A stretch of DNA of 64,000 nt from the NCBI GenBank assembly GCA_017471465.1, contig JAFUTI010000025.1, positions 1 to 64,000 on the forward strand. Reading direction: 5' to 3'. Below are positions 49,627 through 58,403 of the stretch, one piece after another. The translations under genes were made by a program, and so were the position numbers. Numbering within the stretch: the first letter of the stretch is position 1; each line of letters opens with the position of its first letter. This DNA is from Prevotella sp. GTDB taxonomy: Bacteria > Bacteroidota > Bacteroidia > Bacteroidales > Bacteroidaceae. The notes below the pieces were generated by a model that ran no database searches, had not been told where the DNA came from, and worked only from the letters and a program-made list of their open reading frames with translations.

Positions 49627-51171
49627 ATGACAAAACGCCGGCTACTAACCATCATTATCACGGCGACCATTTCATTACCTGCCATCGCTCAGACAACCGC
49701 TCTGAAGACGAATCTGGTCTATGACGCCACTCTGACGCCCAACATCGGCATTGAGCAAAAAATCGACAGTCTGTCGACGGTACAGCTATTCTATGGCCTC
49801 AACCCATGGCGGCTAAGCGACACCAAACGGCTGCGACACTGGTCGCTGATGCCGGAATACCGCCGCTGGTTCAAAGAAGCCTTCCGTGGACACTTCGTGG
49901 GCATACACGCCCTCGGAGGCGAGTATAACATTGCCGGCATTGGCCCCTCGGCCAGCATCCGCGACTACCACTACGAAGGGTGGTACATCGGCGGCGGACT
50001 GACCTACGGCTACGCCTGGCGACTCTGCGACCACTGGAACCTGGAGGCTGCCATCGGCGTAGGCTATATTCACACCGCCTACGACAAATACGAGAACGAA
50101 GTCTGCGGACGTCCGCTGGGCAGCGGCAACAGAAACTATGTCGGTCCGACGAAACTGGCCCTGAACGTCGCCTGGCTTCTCGGCACCAAGAAGCCTGAGC
50201 CACCAGCACCCGTCATTGTCGAGGAGATCTATCAGCCGCACTACCGGCTGGCCTATATGACACCGCAGGCCGAACAGGAGAAGACACGTCAGCTCAGCGG
50301 CCGCGCCTTCCTCGACTTCGTGGTCAACAAGACCGACATACGTCCCGACTACCGCGGCAATGCCGCTGAACTGGCCAAGGTGCTGCAGACCATCGACGTG
50401 GTGCGCCGCGACTCCTTCACGACCATCACCCATATCTTGATTCACGGCTACGCCTCGCCTGAGAGCCCTTACCAGCACAACGCCTATCTGGCCCAGGCCC
50501 GTGCCGAAGCCTTTGCGGCCTATGTGCAGGGCCTCATCAGTCTGCCGAAGAACCTCTTCACCATCCAGTCGACACCCGAGGACTGGGAGGGGCTGAGCGC
50601 CGCGCTGATGGATAATGGAAAATGGATAACGGATGATGTCAGAGCCATTGTCGCTTCCGATGACGATCCCGACGCCAAGGAGCGTCAATTAAAAAAGATG
50701 TACCCGCGCGAGTGGCGCTGGATGCTCGACAGCATCTTCCCCGCCCTGCGCCACAGCGACTATGAGGTCAGCTACACCGTGCGGCCCTTCACCGTCGAGG
50801 AGGCCGCCCGCATCATCCGTGAGAAGCCTCAGCACCTGAGCCTCAACGAGATGTTCCTCGTGGCCAACACCTACGAGCCCGGCTCTCAAGACTATAACGA
50901 CGTATTCGAGACCGCCGTCCGCATGTATCCCAACGACGCCACGGCCAACCTCAATGCCGCCGTCATCGCCCTCGGCAAGAACAACCTCGACGATGCCAAG
51001 CGCTATCTCTCGAAGGCCGGCACCTCGGCCGAGGCCCAGAACGCCCGCGCCGTCCTGGCCATCCACGAGAACCGACTCGACGATGCCGAGCGCCTGCTGC
51101 GTCAGCTCTCCCTACCGCAGGCCGCCCATAACCTCCGCGAGCTGGAGCTATATCGCCAGTCGATAGAATAG
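49627..51171 (+). CDS. DUF3575 / OmpA-like outer-membrane protein of the fimbrial locus
   Basis: 514 residues from ATG 49627 (MTKRRLLTIIITATISLPAI, signal ending AIA-Q). Residues about 25-190 are a DUF3575 beta-barrel-like domain (LKTNLVYDATLTPNIGIEQK, GGLTYGYAWRLCDHWNLEAAIGVGYI). Then an OmpA-like domain (FLDFVVNKTDIRPDYRGNAAEL, ILIHGYASPESPYQHNAYLAQARAEAF), and TPR-like repeats at the end (DATANLNAAVIALGKNNLDDAKRYL). DUF3575 genes are the usual first gene of FimA/Mfa1-type fimbrial operons and may help outer-membrane assembly or wall anchoring. The major subunit follows after 53 bp. Confidence 0.85.
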   Translation: MTKRRLLTIIITATISLPAIAQTTALKTNLVYDATLTPNIGIEQKIDSLSTVQLFYGLNPWRLSDTKRLRHWSLMPEYRRWFKEAFRGHFVGIHALGGEYNIAGIGPSASIRDYHYEGWYIGGGLTYGYAWRLCDHWNLEAAIGVGYIHTAYDKYENEVCGRPLGSGNRNYVGPTKLALNVAWLLGTKKPEPPAPVIVEEIYQPHYRLAYMTPQAEQEKTRQLSGRAFLDFVVNKTDIRPDYRGNAAELAKVLQTIDVVRRDSFTTITHILIHGYASPESPYQHNAYLAQARAEAFAAYVQGLISLPKNLFTIQSTPEDWEGLSAALMDNGKWITDDVRAIVASDDDPDAKERQLKKMYPREWRWMLDSIFPALRHSDYEVSYTVRPFTVEEAARIIREKPQHLSLNEMFLVANTYEPGSQDYNDVFETAVRMYPNDATANLNAAVIALGKNNLDDAKRYLSKAGTSAEAQNARAVLAIHENRLDDAERLLRQLSLPQAAHNLRELELYRQSIE

Positions 51172-51224
51172 AACAAGACAAGAACATATACAATTCATTT
51201 TATAACCCTTTAAAACAAACAATT

Positions 51225-53000
51225 ATGAAAAAGTTATTTTTCTATGCAGCATTGTTCGCAGCTGGGTTTGCTGTGACGAGCTGTTCGAGTGACAAGGATG
51301 TGGCTGATGTCAATCAGACTCCAACGGGCAAGAGTTTTGTTAGCCTTGCCATCAATCTTCCGACAAATCCTAGTGTGACGAGAGCTAACGATGTGTTTGA
51401 TGACGGATTAGCAAAGGAATATGCAGTAAAAGACGCTACACTTATCCTATTTGAAGGAACGGCACCTGCTACTGCTACCTACAAAGGCAATTGGGCTTTG
51501 AATCTATCTTGGGCTAACTCTTCCCCCGCTAATGATCAAATTACAACGACGGCTCAGATTGTACAAGAGGTTGATAACCGTACAAGCGCTTCAAACAATT
51601 ACTATGCTTATGTGGTTTTAAATAAGCCTGCAAGCTTGACCACGATTCTTGAAGGAGCTACAGTTGGTACAAGTACCTTTTCTACTCTTTTTGGGACGTC
51701 AGCCACACTCTCTACCACAAATCTGATTGAGACGGTTGACGGTACTACAAATTACATTCCTATGACCAATGCTCCATTGGCAAAGTACGCAGGCGGTTCA
51801 TCAGTTCCAACTGACGGAACCTATTCTGTACTATCTGTCATAGATAAAGACTTAATTTTCCCAACTGAGATTGAGGCAAAAAACCACGCTGCAACAGATG
51901 TATACGTTGAAAGACTGTATGCAAAAGCTACCATTACCAATAGTTCTGAAAGCAAATTGAAGGATAAAGATGGTAATGCTATTAAAGATGATAGTGACCA
52001 TGACATAACATTCACAATTAACGGATGGACTCTCGACAACACTAATAAGAGTTCTTACTTTCAGCACCAGTTAGATGGCACGTTCCCTTCCTACACTTGG
52101 TACAATTATCATTCGGATGCTACAGGTGTTACAGGAAACAACATCTACAGATTTGCCGGATATACAGAAGTTTCATCAGGCAAAGGCTATCGCATTTATT
52201 GGGCATTGGATCCTAACTATAGTAGCTTTACAACAGGCACCTTTAATCTTGCCACGACCTCAAGTACTTTTGGAAGTATAGACGATCCTCAGTATTGCTA
52301 TGAAAACACATTTAACATTGCCAATCAGAAAGAGCAGAGCACAACTCGTGCACTACTTAAAACAACGTTCAATGGTGGGGTTGATTTTTATTCCATTAAC
52401 GATGATCCCAAGACTTTCTACACAGAAGCCAACCTAAAGGGTAAGGTCATTGAGTTCTTAATGGCTGATCCGACCATTTTTGCTGCTGCAGGTACAGCTG
52501 GATTATCAACACCCACAGTTGCGAACTCAACCATTACTTTAGACAGTTCAACAGACCCAAGCAAGGTTACTGTTAGCACCACTCTGACATTAAGTGACGG
52601 TACAAAGAGTCTTGACTGTAGTTCGTATACAACCATTATCAACAATTTGTTTAATGCTGAGAATCCTTCTAAACGTATAAAGTTCTATGATGATGGCGTT
52701 GCTTATTATCCCATTCTCATTAAGCATTTTGGTGACGATGCTTGTCCTTGGAACAGTGCAGACCATCTTGCAACAACTTCATATAGTGATGAAGGAACTG
52801 CACCCGTCTCACGTTATCTTGGACGTTGGGGAATGGTTCGTAATAACTGGTATAGTCTGACTATTAGCAAGGTGATGAATCTGGGTTCTCCAAAAATTCC
52901 CACTCCAACAACTGATGACGATGACAAGGTTAAGAGTTATATCTCTGTTCAGATTAACATCCTCAGCTGGGCTAAGCGCACACAAAGTGTAGACCTCTAA
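51225..53000 (+). CDS. Major fimbrial subunit, Mfa1/FimA-like (type V pilin)
   Basis: 591 residues. Lipoprotein signal with lipobox GFAVTSCSS (Cys20). An Arg site NPSVTRAND near residue 50 matches the protease cleavage that starts polymerisation in type V pilins. The C-terminal third carries the family pattern YPILIKHFGDD, RYLGRWGMVRNNWYSLTI and finally YISVQINILSWAKRTQ, the likely donor strand. It is notably AT-rich and uses different codons from the GC-rich genes around it, suggesting replacement of this surface-exposed subunit by recombination. A stem-loop follows at 53026-53048. Confidence 0.88.
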   Translation: MKKLFFYAALFAAGFAVTSCSSDKDVADVNQTPTGKSFVSLAINLPTNPSVTRANDVFDDGLAKEYAVKDATLILFEGTAPATATYKGNWALNLSWANSSPANDQITTTAQIVQEVDNRTSASNNYYAYVVLNKPASLTTILEGATVGTSTFSTLFGTSATLSTTNLIETVDGTTNYIPMTNAPLAKYAGGSSVPTDGTYSVLSVIDKDLIFPTEIEAKNHAATDVYVERLYAKATITNSSESKLKDKDGNAIKDDSDHDITFTINGWTLDNTNKSSYFQHQLDGTFPSYTWYNYHSDATGVTGNNIYRFAGYTEVSSGKGYRIYWALDPNYSSFTTGTFNLATTSSTFGSIDDPQYCYENTFNIANQKEQSTTRALLKTTFNGGVDFYSINDDPKTFYTEANLKGKVIEFLMADPTIFAAAGTAGLSTPTVANSTITLDSSTDPSKVTVSTTLTLSDGTKSLDCSSYTTIINNLFNAENPSKRIKFYDDGVAYYPILIKHFGDDACPWNSADHLATTSYSDEGTAPVSRYLGRWGMVRNNWYSLTISKVMNLGSPKIPTPTTDDDDKVKSYISVQINILSWAKRTQSVDL

Positions 53001-53025
53001 TCCCATCTAACCCTCTCATAATGGC

Positions 53026-53048
53026 GGGGGCAGATGTGCTCTGCCCCC
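53026..53048 (+). terminator. Stem-loop after the major subunit (attenuator-like)
   Basis: GGGGGCAG and CTGCCCCC, 8-bp perfect arms, 7-nt loop, weak T content after. May reduce read-through so that the first subunit is made in excess. Confidence 0.6.
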
Positions 53049-53142
53049 ACCATAACGATAATCGATCTTTGACTTTATGGAACCCCTGTGCAAATAGGAG
53101 GAAAAAAGACTGCCATTATTTGGTTGTCTCAGAATTTCTACG

Positions 53143-53150
53143 TATCTTTG
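53143..53150 (+). promoter_or_regulatory. -7 box of the PIN toxin-antitoxin pair
   Basis: TATCTTTG, 28 bp before ATG 53179; independent of the fimbrial promoter. Confidence 0.7.
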
Positions 53151-53178
53151 CAGCCGTAGAACGAAAACATCAAAAGCT

Positions 53179-53394
53179 ATGACTGCAAAAACGCTAACTC
53201 CTGCCCAGCTACACCTGCTGAAACTGTTCTCTATCGACGGCAGCGACGAGTTCGTGCAAGAAATTCAAGAAGTGCTCACTCGTCATTTCAAGGCAAAACT
53301 CGACAAAGAAATCGACCGTCTGTGGGACGAAGGAATCCTCAGCGACGAAATCCTTGACAAGATTGCCCAAGAAGACCTTCATGCGAAAAACTGA
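53179..53394 (+). CDS. Antitoxin of the PIN toxin-antitoxin pair
   Basis: 71 residues starting MTAKTLTPAQLHLLKLFSID. Helical throughout: DEFVQEIQEVLTRHFKAKLDKEIDRLWDEG then ILSDEILDKIAQEDLHAKN. The pattern of short helical protein with W-D-E-G-x-L-x-x-E-x-L before a PIN-domain gene is that of the antitoxin partner in COG1569-type pairs. Stop and start overlap (TGATGG), ensuring coupled translation. Confidence 0.75.
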   Translation: MTAKTLTPAQLHLLKLFSIDGSDEFVQEIQEVLTRHFKAKLDKEIDRLWDEGILSDEILDKIAQEDLHAKN

Positions 53395-53819
53395 TGGCAA
53401 GATTAGTCCTTGACACGAACAGCCTTCTACAATGTGTAGCAAGGCGTAACAGCAATCATGACTTATGGCTGTCAATTCTTGACGGGCGTAACCAGTTATG
53501 TGTCACTACAGAGATTTTGGAAGAATACGCTGAAATTCTGGAAAAGAAAGCTTCAACAAGTTTTGCAATCACGCTCTTGGACATCATTACAAACCTTTCC
53601 AACACCCTGTTTGTCAATCCCGTCTTCCGTTTCAATGTAATTGAAGAAGACCCTGATGACAATAAGTTTGTGGATTGTGCCGTGGCTGCCAAAGCTCTTT
53701 GCATCGTAACAGACGATAAGCATTTCCGTCATCTGTCAAAATATGAGTTCCCCTACGTGGAGATAGTTAAGCTGACCGATGCCGTGGCTATGCTATTAGA
53801 TGTTAAAGGTTTAGCCTAA
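53394..53819 (+). CDS. PIN-domain toxin (putative ribonuclease)
   Basis: 141 residues. PIN fold with acidic metal-binding residues: LVLDTNSLLQCVA (first Asp), VTTEILEEYAEIL (Glu), ADPD-like EDPDDNKFVDCAVAA (Asp cluster) and LCIVTDDKHFRHL (last Asp). This is the 'toxin component, PIN family' (COG1569) typical in Bacteroidota. PIN toxins cleave RNA, often tRNA or rRNA. The pair lies between two fimbrial subunit genes with its own promoter and no co-orientation requirement, so it looks inserted. Confidence 0.85.
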   Translation: MARLVLDTNSLLQCVARRNSNHDLWLSILDGRNQLCVTTEILEEYAEILEKKASTSFAITLLDIITNLSNTLFVNPVFRFNVIEEDPDDNKFVDCAVAAKALCIVTDDKHFRHLSKYEFPYVEIVKLTDAVAMLLDVKGLA

Positions 53820-53878
53820 TCACCCCCTACTTTGTGCAGCGGTTCCTTTAGTCAATGATGACGAGTAAAGAGAAACTG

Positions 53879-55750
53879 ATGCACAAGACACTTTTAACAA
53901 TGTGTTACCTATTGTGCATGCTGCTGACAACGGCATGCTACAACGACTACGACGCCTCGGAAAAGGTGGCGCGGATGGACATACTCTCACGTTTCAACGC
54001 CGAGGGTAAGGCCTACTTGACCGTGCAGATACCATTGGGAGGAGGAGCTGGAACACGCGCAGTGACGTTTGATGACGGCGACGGCGACGAATGGAAAGTG
54101 AGGAACATCTACATCCTGATATTTGCAGGCACCAGCGAATCGAACGCAAAGTTCGCCAGTGCCTACAAAGTGGAGTCGCCCTCACTCAGTCTCTCTGCCT
54201 TCGAGCAGGTAACGGCCACCGCCACCATCACCATCAACGATGCCAACCTGAACACCGGCGACAAGCTATTCCCCTTCATCGTGGTGAACAACAATACAAG
54301 CGCCATCACCACAAGCGCGTTCCCAGCCACCAGCGTCGCCTTCGCCAACGGCGGCTCGCCGGTGGTACTCACCAGCTCGTCGACCTTCGCCGACCTGGCC
54401 AACGTCACCATTGCCGACATCAAGGACGCCAGCGGCTACTTCCTGATGACCAACGCCACGCTGGCCGACGGCAACACAACAAGTGCCAACATCTTCCGTC
54501 TGCCGGAGATGTCGCCCACCTTCTTCTTCCCCACCGAAGCAGAGTCGCAAGGCAACCCCGCCGCCCACATCAGCGTGGAGCGACTGGCCGCCAAGACCAC
54601 CGTGACCAACAGCATCACGAGCCACTACATACTGGGCAACCCGCGTGCCACCTTCGCCTCCGACGGCAGCGACATGGCATTTGCCCTCGACAACTACAAC
54701 ACACGAAGCTATGCCTACCGCCACCTGCCGGCAGTGAGCTACCAGCGCTTTGTGGAGACAGCGTCCATCGACGGCCACAGCCCACTGGCCTACCGCACCT
54801 ACTGGGGCGAGGACGTGAACTACAGCGGCAACAGCGGCTTGGCCTATACGTCCCATGCGACCTATCTGGCCTACACCGACGAGCAGAAGACCGCCTTCTG
54901 GCACGCCATGGGCAGCAATGCCTACTGCGCCGAGAACACCTTCAACGTCAGTAACATGAAGGACGACTGCACCACCTCCGTGCTGGTGCGCCTGCAGCTG
55001 AACAGCGGCCTCGACTTCTACACCACCTCGGTGACCGGCCAGGACATCGTGTTCCAGCTGCCGCGCAACGAGGTGAGCGAGGAGGGCACCAGCGCCTCGT
55101 CGTCGTTCAGCCGCAGGAGGTCGGGCAAGGTAACCTACGACGGCACGGACTACGCCACCATCGACGACTACCTGCGCACGTGGCTGATGGAGAACAGCAG
55201 TGCCTTCCGCACATGGGTCAGCACCTACGCCGCCGGAGATCCGCGACACGTGAACATTGCCGTCAGCACACCGGCAGGCGGCGGCACGGCCACCGTCACG
55301 GCCGTCACACAGACGGCCCGCAGCAGCGGGACAACTGGGGCGACGGCCTTCAACACACTCGAGACAACGGGTCTCGCCGCCTATATCAACAACAACGTGA
55401 CCCTGAAGTTCTACGACGACGGCTACTGCTACTACCGCGTACCCATCCGCCACTTCACCAATACGGAGACGCCGTGGCAGTCGACACCGGCAATGACGAA
55501 CAACACCACCGCCCAGGCCTACAGCGCCGCTGCCGCCACGGCGGCCGGCGGCTCAGGCGCTGACGCCACCTTCCTCGGGCGCTACGGCATGGTGCGCAAC
55601 AACTGGTACGACATCAGCATCACCAGCGTCACCCACATCGGCTCGCCCGTCATCCCCGCGCTGACTACCAATGCCGACGACAAGGTGGAACAGCTGCTGA
55701 ACACCACGCTGAGCATCAGCGGGTGGACGACGCATAACCAGAACTTATAG
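53879..55750 (+). CDS. Fimbrial subunit 2, Mfa1-like lipoprotein
   Basis: 623 residues from ATG 53879 (MHKTLLTMCYLLCMLLTTAC, lipobox LTTAC); an in-frame ATG 24 bp upstream is possible. Arg site GGAGTRAVTF near residue 60, then RNIYILIFAGTSES. The C-terminal part has YYRVPIRHFTN, RYGMVRNNWYDISI and LNTTLSISGWTTHNQNL, as in subunit 1. GC-rich, unlike subunit 1. Likely a second stalk or an accessory subunit. Confidence 0.85.
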   Translation: MHKTLLTMCYLLCMLLTTACYNDYDASEKVARMDILSRFNAEGKAYLTVQIPLGGGAGTRAVTFDDGDGDEWKVRNIYILIFAGTSESNAKFASAYKVESPSLSLSAFEQVTATATITINDANLNTGDKLFPFIVVNNNTSAITTSAFPATSVAFANGGSPVVLTSSSTFADLANVTIADIKDASGYFLMTNATLADGNTTSANIFRLPEMSPTFFFPTEAESQGNPAAHISVERLAAKTTVTNSITSHYILGNPRATFASDGSDMAFALDNYNTRSYAYRHLPAVSYQRFVETASIDGHSPLAYRTYWGEDVNYSGNSGLAYTSHATYLAYTDEQKTAFWHAMGSNAYCAENTFNVSNMKDDCTTSVLVRLQLNSGLDFYTTSVTGQDIVFQLPRNEVSEEGTSASSSFSRRRSGKVTYDGTDYATIDDYLRTWLMENSSAFRTWVSTYAAGDPRHVNIAVSTPAGGGTATVTAVTQTARSSGTTGATAFNTLETTGLAAYINNNVTLKFYDDGYCYYRVPIRHFTNTETPWQSTPAMTNNTTAQAYSAAAATAAGGSGADATFLGRYGMVRNNWYDISITSVTHIGSPVIPALTTNADDKVEQLLNTTLSISGWTTHNQNL

Positions 55751-55795
55751 ATAAGGAGTTAAGGAGTTAAGAAGTTAAGAAGTTAAGGAGTAAGA
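55750..55795. repeat. AGGAGTTA octamer array
   Basis: AAGGAGTT, AAGGAGTT, AAGAAGTT, AAGAAGTT, AAGGAGTA directly after the subunit 2 stop. Resembles the complement of the array at 43267. Confidence 0.75.
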
Positions 55796-55807
55796 ACGAA
55801 TAACAAA

Positions 55808-57253
55808 GTGAAACGGACGAAAAGGCACATACAGATTCTTAGCCTGCTGACAGCACTGCTGCTGACAGCCTGCTACGACTTTGACCGCTACGAGAACGTG
55901 GCGGCCGGGGAGCAGCCTGTGAGCCATGATAGCAGCGTCGATTCGTCATATATCAATCTGCATATCGTCAACAACGCAACGACCACCCGCGCCACCGCTG
56001 CCGAGGAGAACGCCATCTACGACGGCATCCTGGCCATCTTTGAAGGCAACGGGGAGTCGGCTGCCACGCTGAAGAGTGCAGTTGTTATCGACCAACTCAT
56101 CAACAACCCAGGCAACAGCAGCAGCATCACCGTCACTCAGCGGCTGGCAGGCACACACAACTACAACGGAAATAAACTCTATGCGCTGGTTCTGCTGAAC
56201 ACCACCTCGACAGGATTCAATGTTCAGAACAACATGCTCTACCTGAACGGCTCATCGCTCAGCGGAAAGACCAGGGCCGAGATACAGTCGATGACCATCA
56301 ACAGCGTGGGAAGCCCTGACGAGCATGTGGGGCTGTATATGACCAACACCGTAAAGGATGACAACACCGTGCTCCGCATTATTTATCACAACGACCCGTC
56401 GAAACAATCTTACCTCTACGACACGCCGGAGGCAGCAGCCGGTGGCAACCGTCAGACCATCAACGTGGAGAGGGCTGCGGCGAAGGTGAGCGTGACGAAC
56501 AATGCCACATCACAATTGACTAGCATCAGACTCAATCCTCGTAGTAGTGACTCCGAAAACAGGAACCCATACGTCCATAAGATGACGTGGACACTCAACA
56601 AATATAACACTAAGAGTTACGCCATTCGCACGGGTTCGACCACTTCCAATAACTGGGCAACCTCCTTGAACGAACTCACCACACATACTGCTAAAGACTT
56701 CAGTCTGTATCCACAGCAGTCACACAGCCAGGATGTGGTTTACATCGGCGAGAACACAACTGGCAATAACACGGAGGCCATTGTCGAGGTACAGTTGAAA
56801 GACAACAATAACATGTTGATACACGAAGCCTATGTATTCCGCCCCTTCGACGACTCTTTCGTTGAGAACGCCTATACAGACATCTATACCAGCGCAGAGC
56901 AATATATCGCGTATCTCAGGGATGAGCTTCCACCTGCAAACAAGGTTGGCTATAGTTTAGGGACTGTTGACAATGCTGACATCTTCAAGTACGCAACCGT
57001 CACTCTTGGTGACAACGGAGCTGTAACGATAACGCTGGTAAATAGCGACTTGACGGCTGTTCAACAGACGGGACTTACAGGTCTGGCAGAGTTCCTCAGC
57101 AGTCATACCACCGGTTTCCGTGATGGAAAGATGTACTACACATACAAAATAAAGCACAATGATACGCCCACATACGGCGTCGTCAGAAATAACGTCTACA
57201 ACCTGACGCTCCAGAGTTCGAGCATCACCCGTATCGGACGCCCGACCCCGTGA
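55808..57253 (+). CDS. Fimbrial subunit 3, Mfa1-like lipoprotein lacking the C-terminal strand
   Basis: 481 residues, GTG start at 55808 (MKRTKRHIQILSLLTALLLT, lipobox LLTAC). Arg site NATTTRATAAE near residue 60 and YDGILAIFEG. It ends TYGVVRNNVYNLTLQSSSIT followed by R-I-G-R-P-T-P. The other subunits continue for 30 or more residues with a strand ending in S-W; this one stops before it. Such a protein could cap the fibre (tip) or be an accessory subunit. Second half is less GC-rich than subunit 2. Confidence 0.8.
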   Translation: MKRTKRHIQILSLLTALLLTACYDFDRYENVAAGEQPVSHDSSVDSSYINLHIVNNATTTRATAAEENAIYDGILAIFEGNGESAATLKSAVVIDQLINNPGNSSSITVTQRLAGTHNYNGNKLYALVLLNTTSTGFNVQNNMLYLNGSSLSGKTRAEIQSMTINSVGSPDEHVGLYMTNTVKDDNTVLRIIYHNDPSKQSYLYDTPEAAAGGNRQTINVERAAAKVSVTNNATSQLTSIRLNPRSSDSENRNPYVHKMTWTLNKYNTKSYAIRTGSTTSNNWATSLNELTTHTAKDFSLYPQQSHSQDVVYIGENTTGNNTEAIVEVQLKDNNNMLIHEAYVFRPFDDSFVENAYTDIYTSAEQYIAYLRDELPPANKVGYSLGTVDNADIFKYATVTLGDNGAVTITLVNSDLTAVQQTGLTGLAEFLSSHTTGFRDGKMYYTYKIKHNDTPTYGVVRNNVYNLTLQSSSITRIGRPTP

Positions 57254-57317
57254 GCACAATAATTGAGAAATGAAGTTGAAGAACCCATATATATTAATGA
57301 ATAATTCGTGGTCATTT

Positions 57318-58403
57318 ATGATAATTCGCGTTAAGAAGACAATAACCGCCGTGGCGACATTCATGTCGCTGATGCTCACTGCCACTTCCTGCTCGATGAT
57401 GCAGGAAGACCGCTCAGACTGTCCCGACTGCCGCAACACACTACGCATCATGCTGCGCTACGACTACAACACAGCCCGCGCCAACATGTTTGCCGACCAC
57501 GTGAAGGAGGCCACGGTTTACGTGGTAGACCCGACAACCGACACCGTCGTCGACACACAGACCGCCCGCAACGACGACAGCAACCGGCCGTGGTCGCCGT
57601 CGTTTGCCTTCAACTTCGAGGAACTGGCTCCCGGCAATTACCGTCTCTATGCCACCGGCCGCTCGAAGGCCGACGCCACCATCAGCACCGTGGAGCCGCT
57701 GACGGCCGACGCCATCAGCCGTCTGCAGTTCACAGTGCCTGTCGACAGCACTGGCAACGTGACCGCCGAGCGGCTCGACACCCTCTGGAACACGCTGGCT
57801 CCCGTCGATATCCGTGTACTGGAGTCAGAACCTACCGAAGCCACCATCCCCCTGATGCGTCTGACTAACGACCTGAACATCGTGGTGTTCCGCCGCGACG
57901 GGTCCTTGGCGGGCGGCCATGAGCGCTACGACGTCAGCGTCACCGACGAGAATGTGACACTGGGCTATGACAACACGACGACAGCCACCGCACCGCTCGT
58001 CTACCGCCCCTTCGCCGCCTGGACCACTGAGAGCACCGTGTCCGACGGTTCCACGATCGGGACCCCCGACGGTTCCGCGGTCGCCGAGCGCAACGCCCAC
58101 TACGACCTGTCGCTCTTCCGGCTCGTCAGCCATGACGATGCCCGTCGCAACGCGCGCCTCATCATCCGCAACCGCGAGACGGCTCACGAGATAGTGAACA
58201 TCGACCTCTGCCACTACCTGGCGCTGGCGCGCAACGCCTACGAGACACGGCACTACGGTGTGCAGGAATACTTAGACCGTGAATACGACTACCGCCTCGA
58301 CTTCGGTATCGAAGGTACGGGCCCGAGTGAGACCTGGAAATATATCACCATCAGTATTAACGTGCTCTCCTGGAGCATCCGCATACAGAACGAAGAACTA
58401 TGA
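57318..58403 (+). CDS. FimB/Mfa2-like fimbrial anchor
   Basis: 361 residues from ATG 57318 (MIIRVKKTITAVATFMSLML, lipobox TATSC). An in-frame ATG at 57270 would add an atypical 16-residue lead. Mature start SMMQEDRSDCPDCRNTLRIM and LRYDYNTARANMFADHVKEA fit the FimB/Mfa2 family, which anchors the fibre to the outer membrane and limits its length. C-terminus EYDYRLDFGIEG then ITISINVLSWSIRIQNEEL is also family-typical. It overlaps the next gene by 4 bp (ATGA). Confidence 0.85.
   Translation: MIIRVKKTITAVATFMSLMLTATSCSMMQEDRSDCPDCRNTLRIMLRYDYNTARANMFADHVKEATVYVVDPTTDTVVDTQTARNDDSNRPWSPSFAFNFEELAPGNYRLYATGRSKADATISTVEPLTADAISRLQFTVPVDSTGNVTAERLDTLWNTLAPVDIRVLESEPTEATIPLMRLTNDLNIVVFRRDGSLAGGHERYDVSVTDENVTLGYDNTTTATAPLVYRPFAAWTTESTVSDGSTIGTPDGSAVAERNAHYDLSLFRLVSHDDARRNARLIIRNRETAHEIVNIDLCHYLALARNAYETRHYGVQEYLDREYDYRLDFGIEGTGPSETWKYITISINVLSWSIRIQNEEL

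Noticed and set aside
53026-53048. Strong terminator separating the fimbrial operon in two transcripts
   Set aside because: The stem is good but no T-run follows; kept as an attenuator-like element with moderate confidence.
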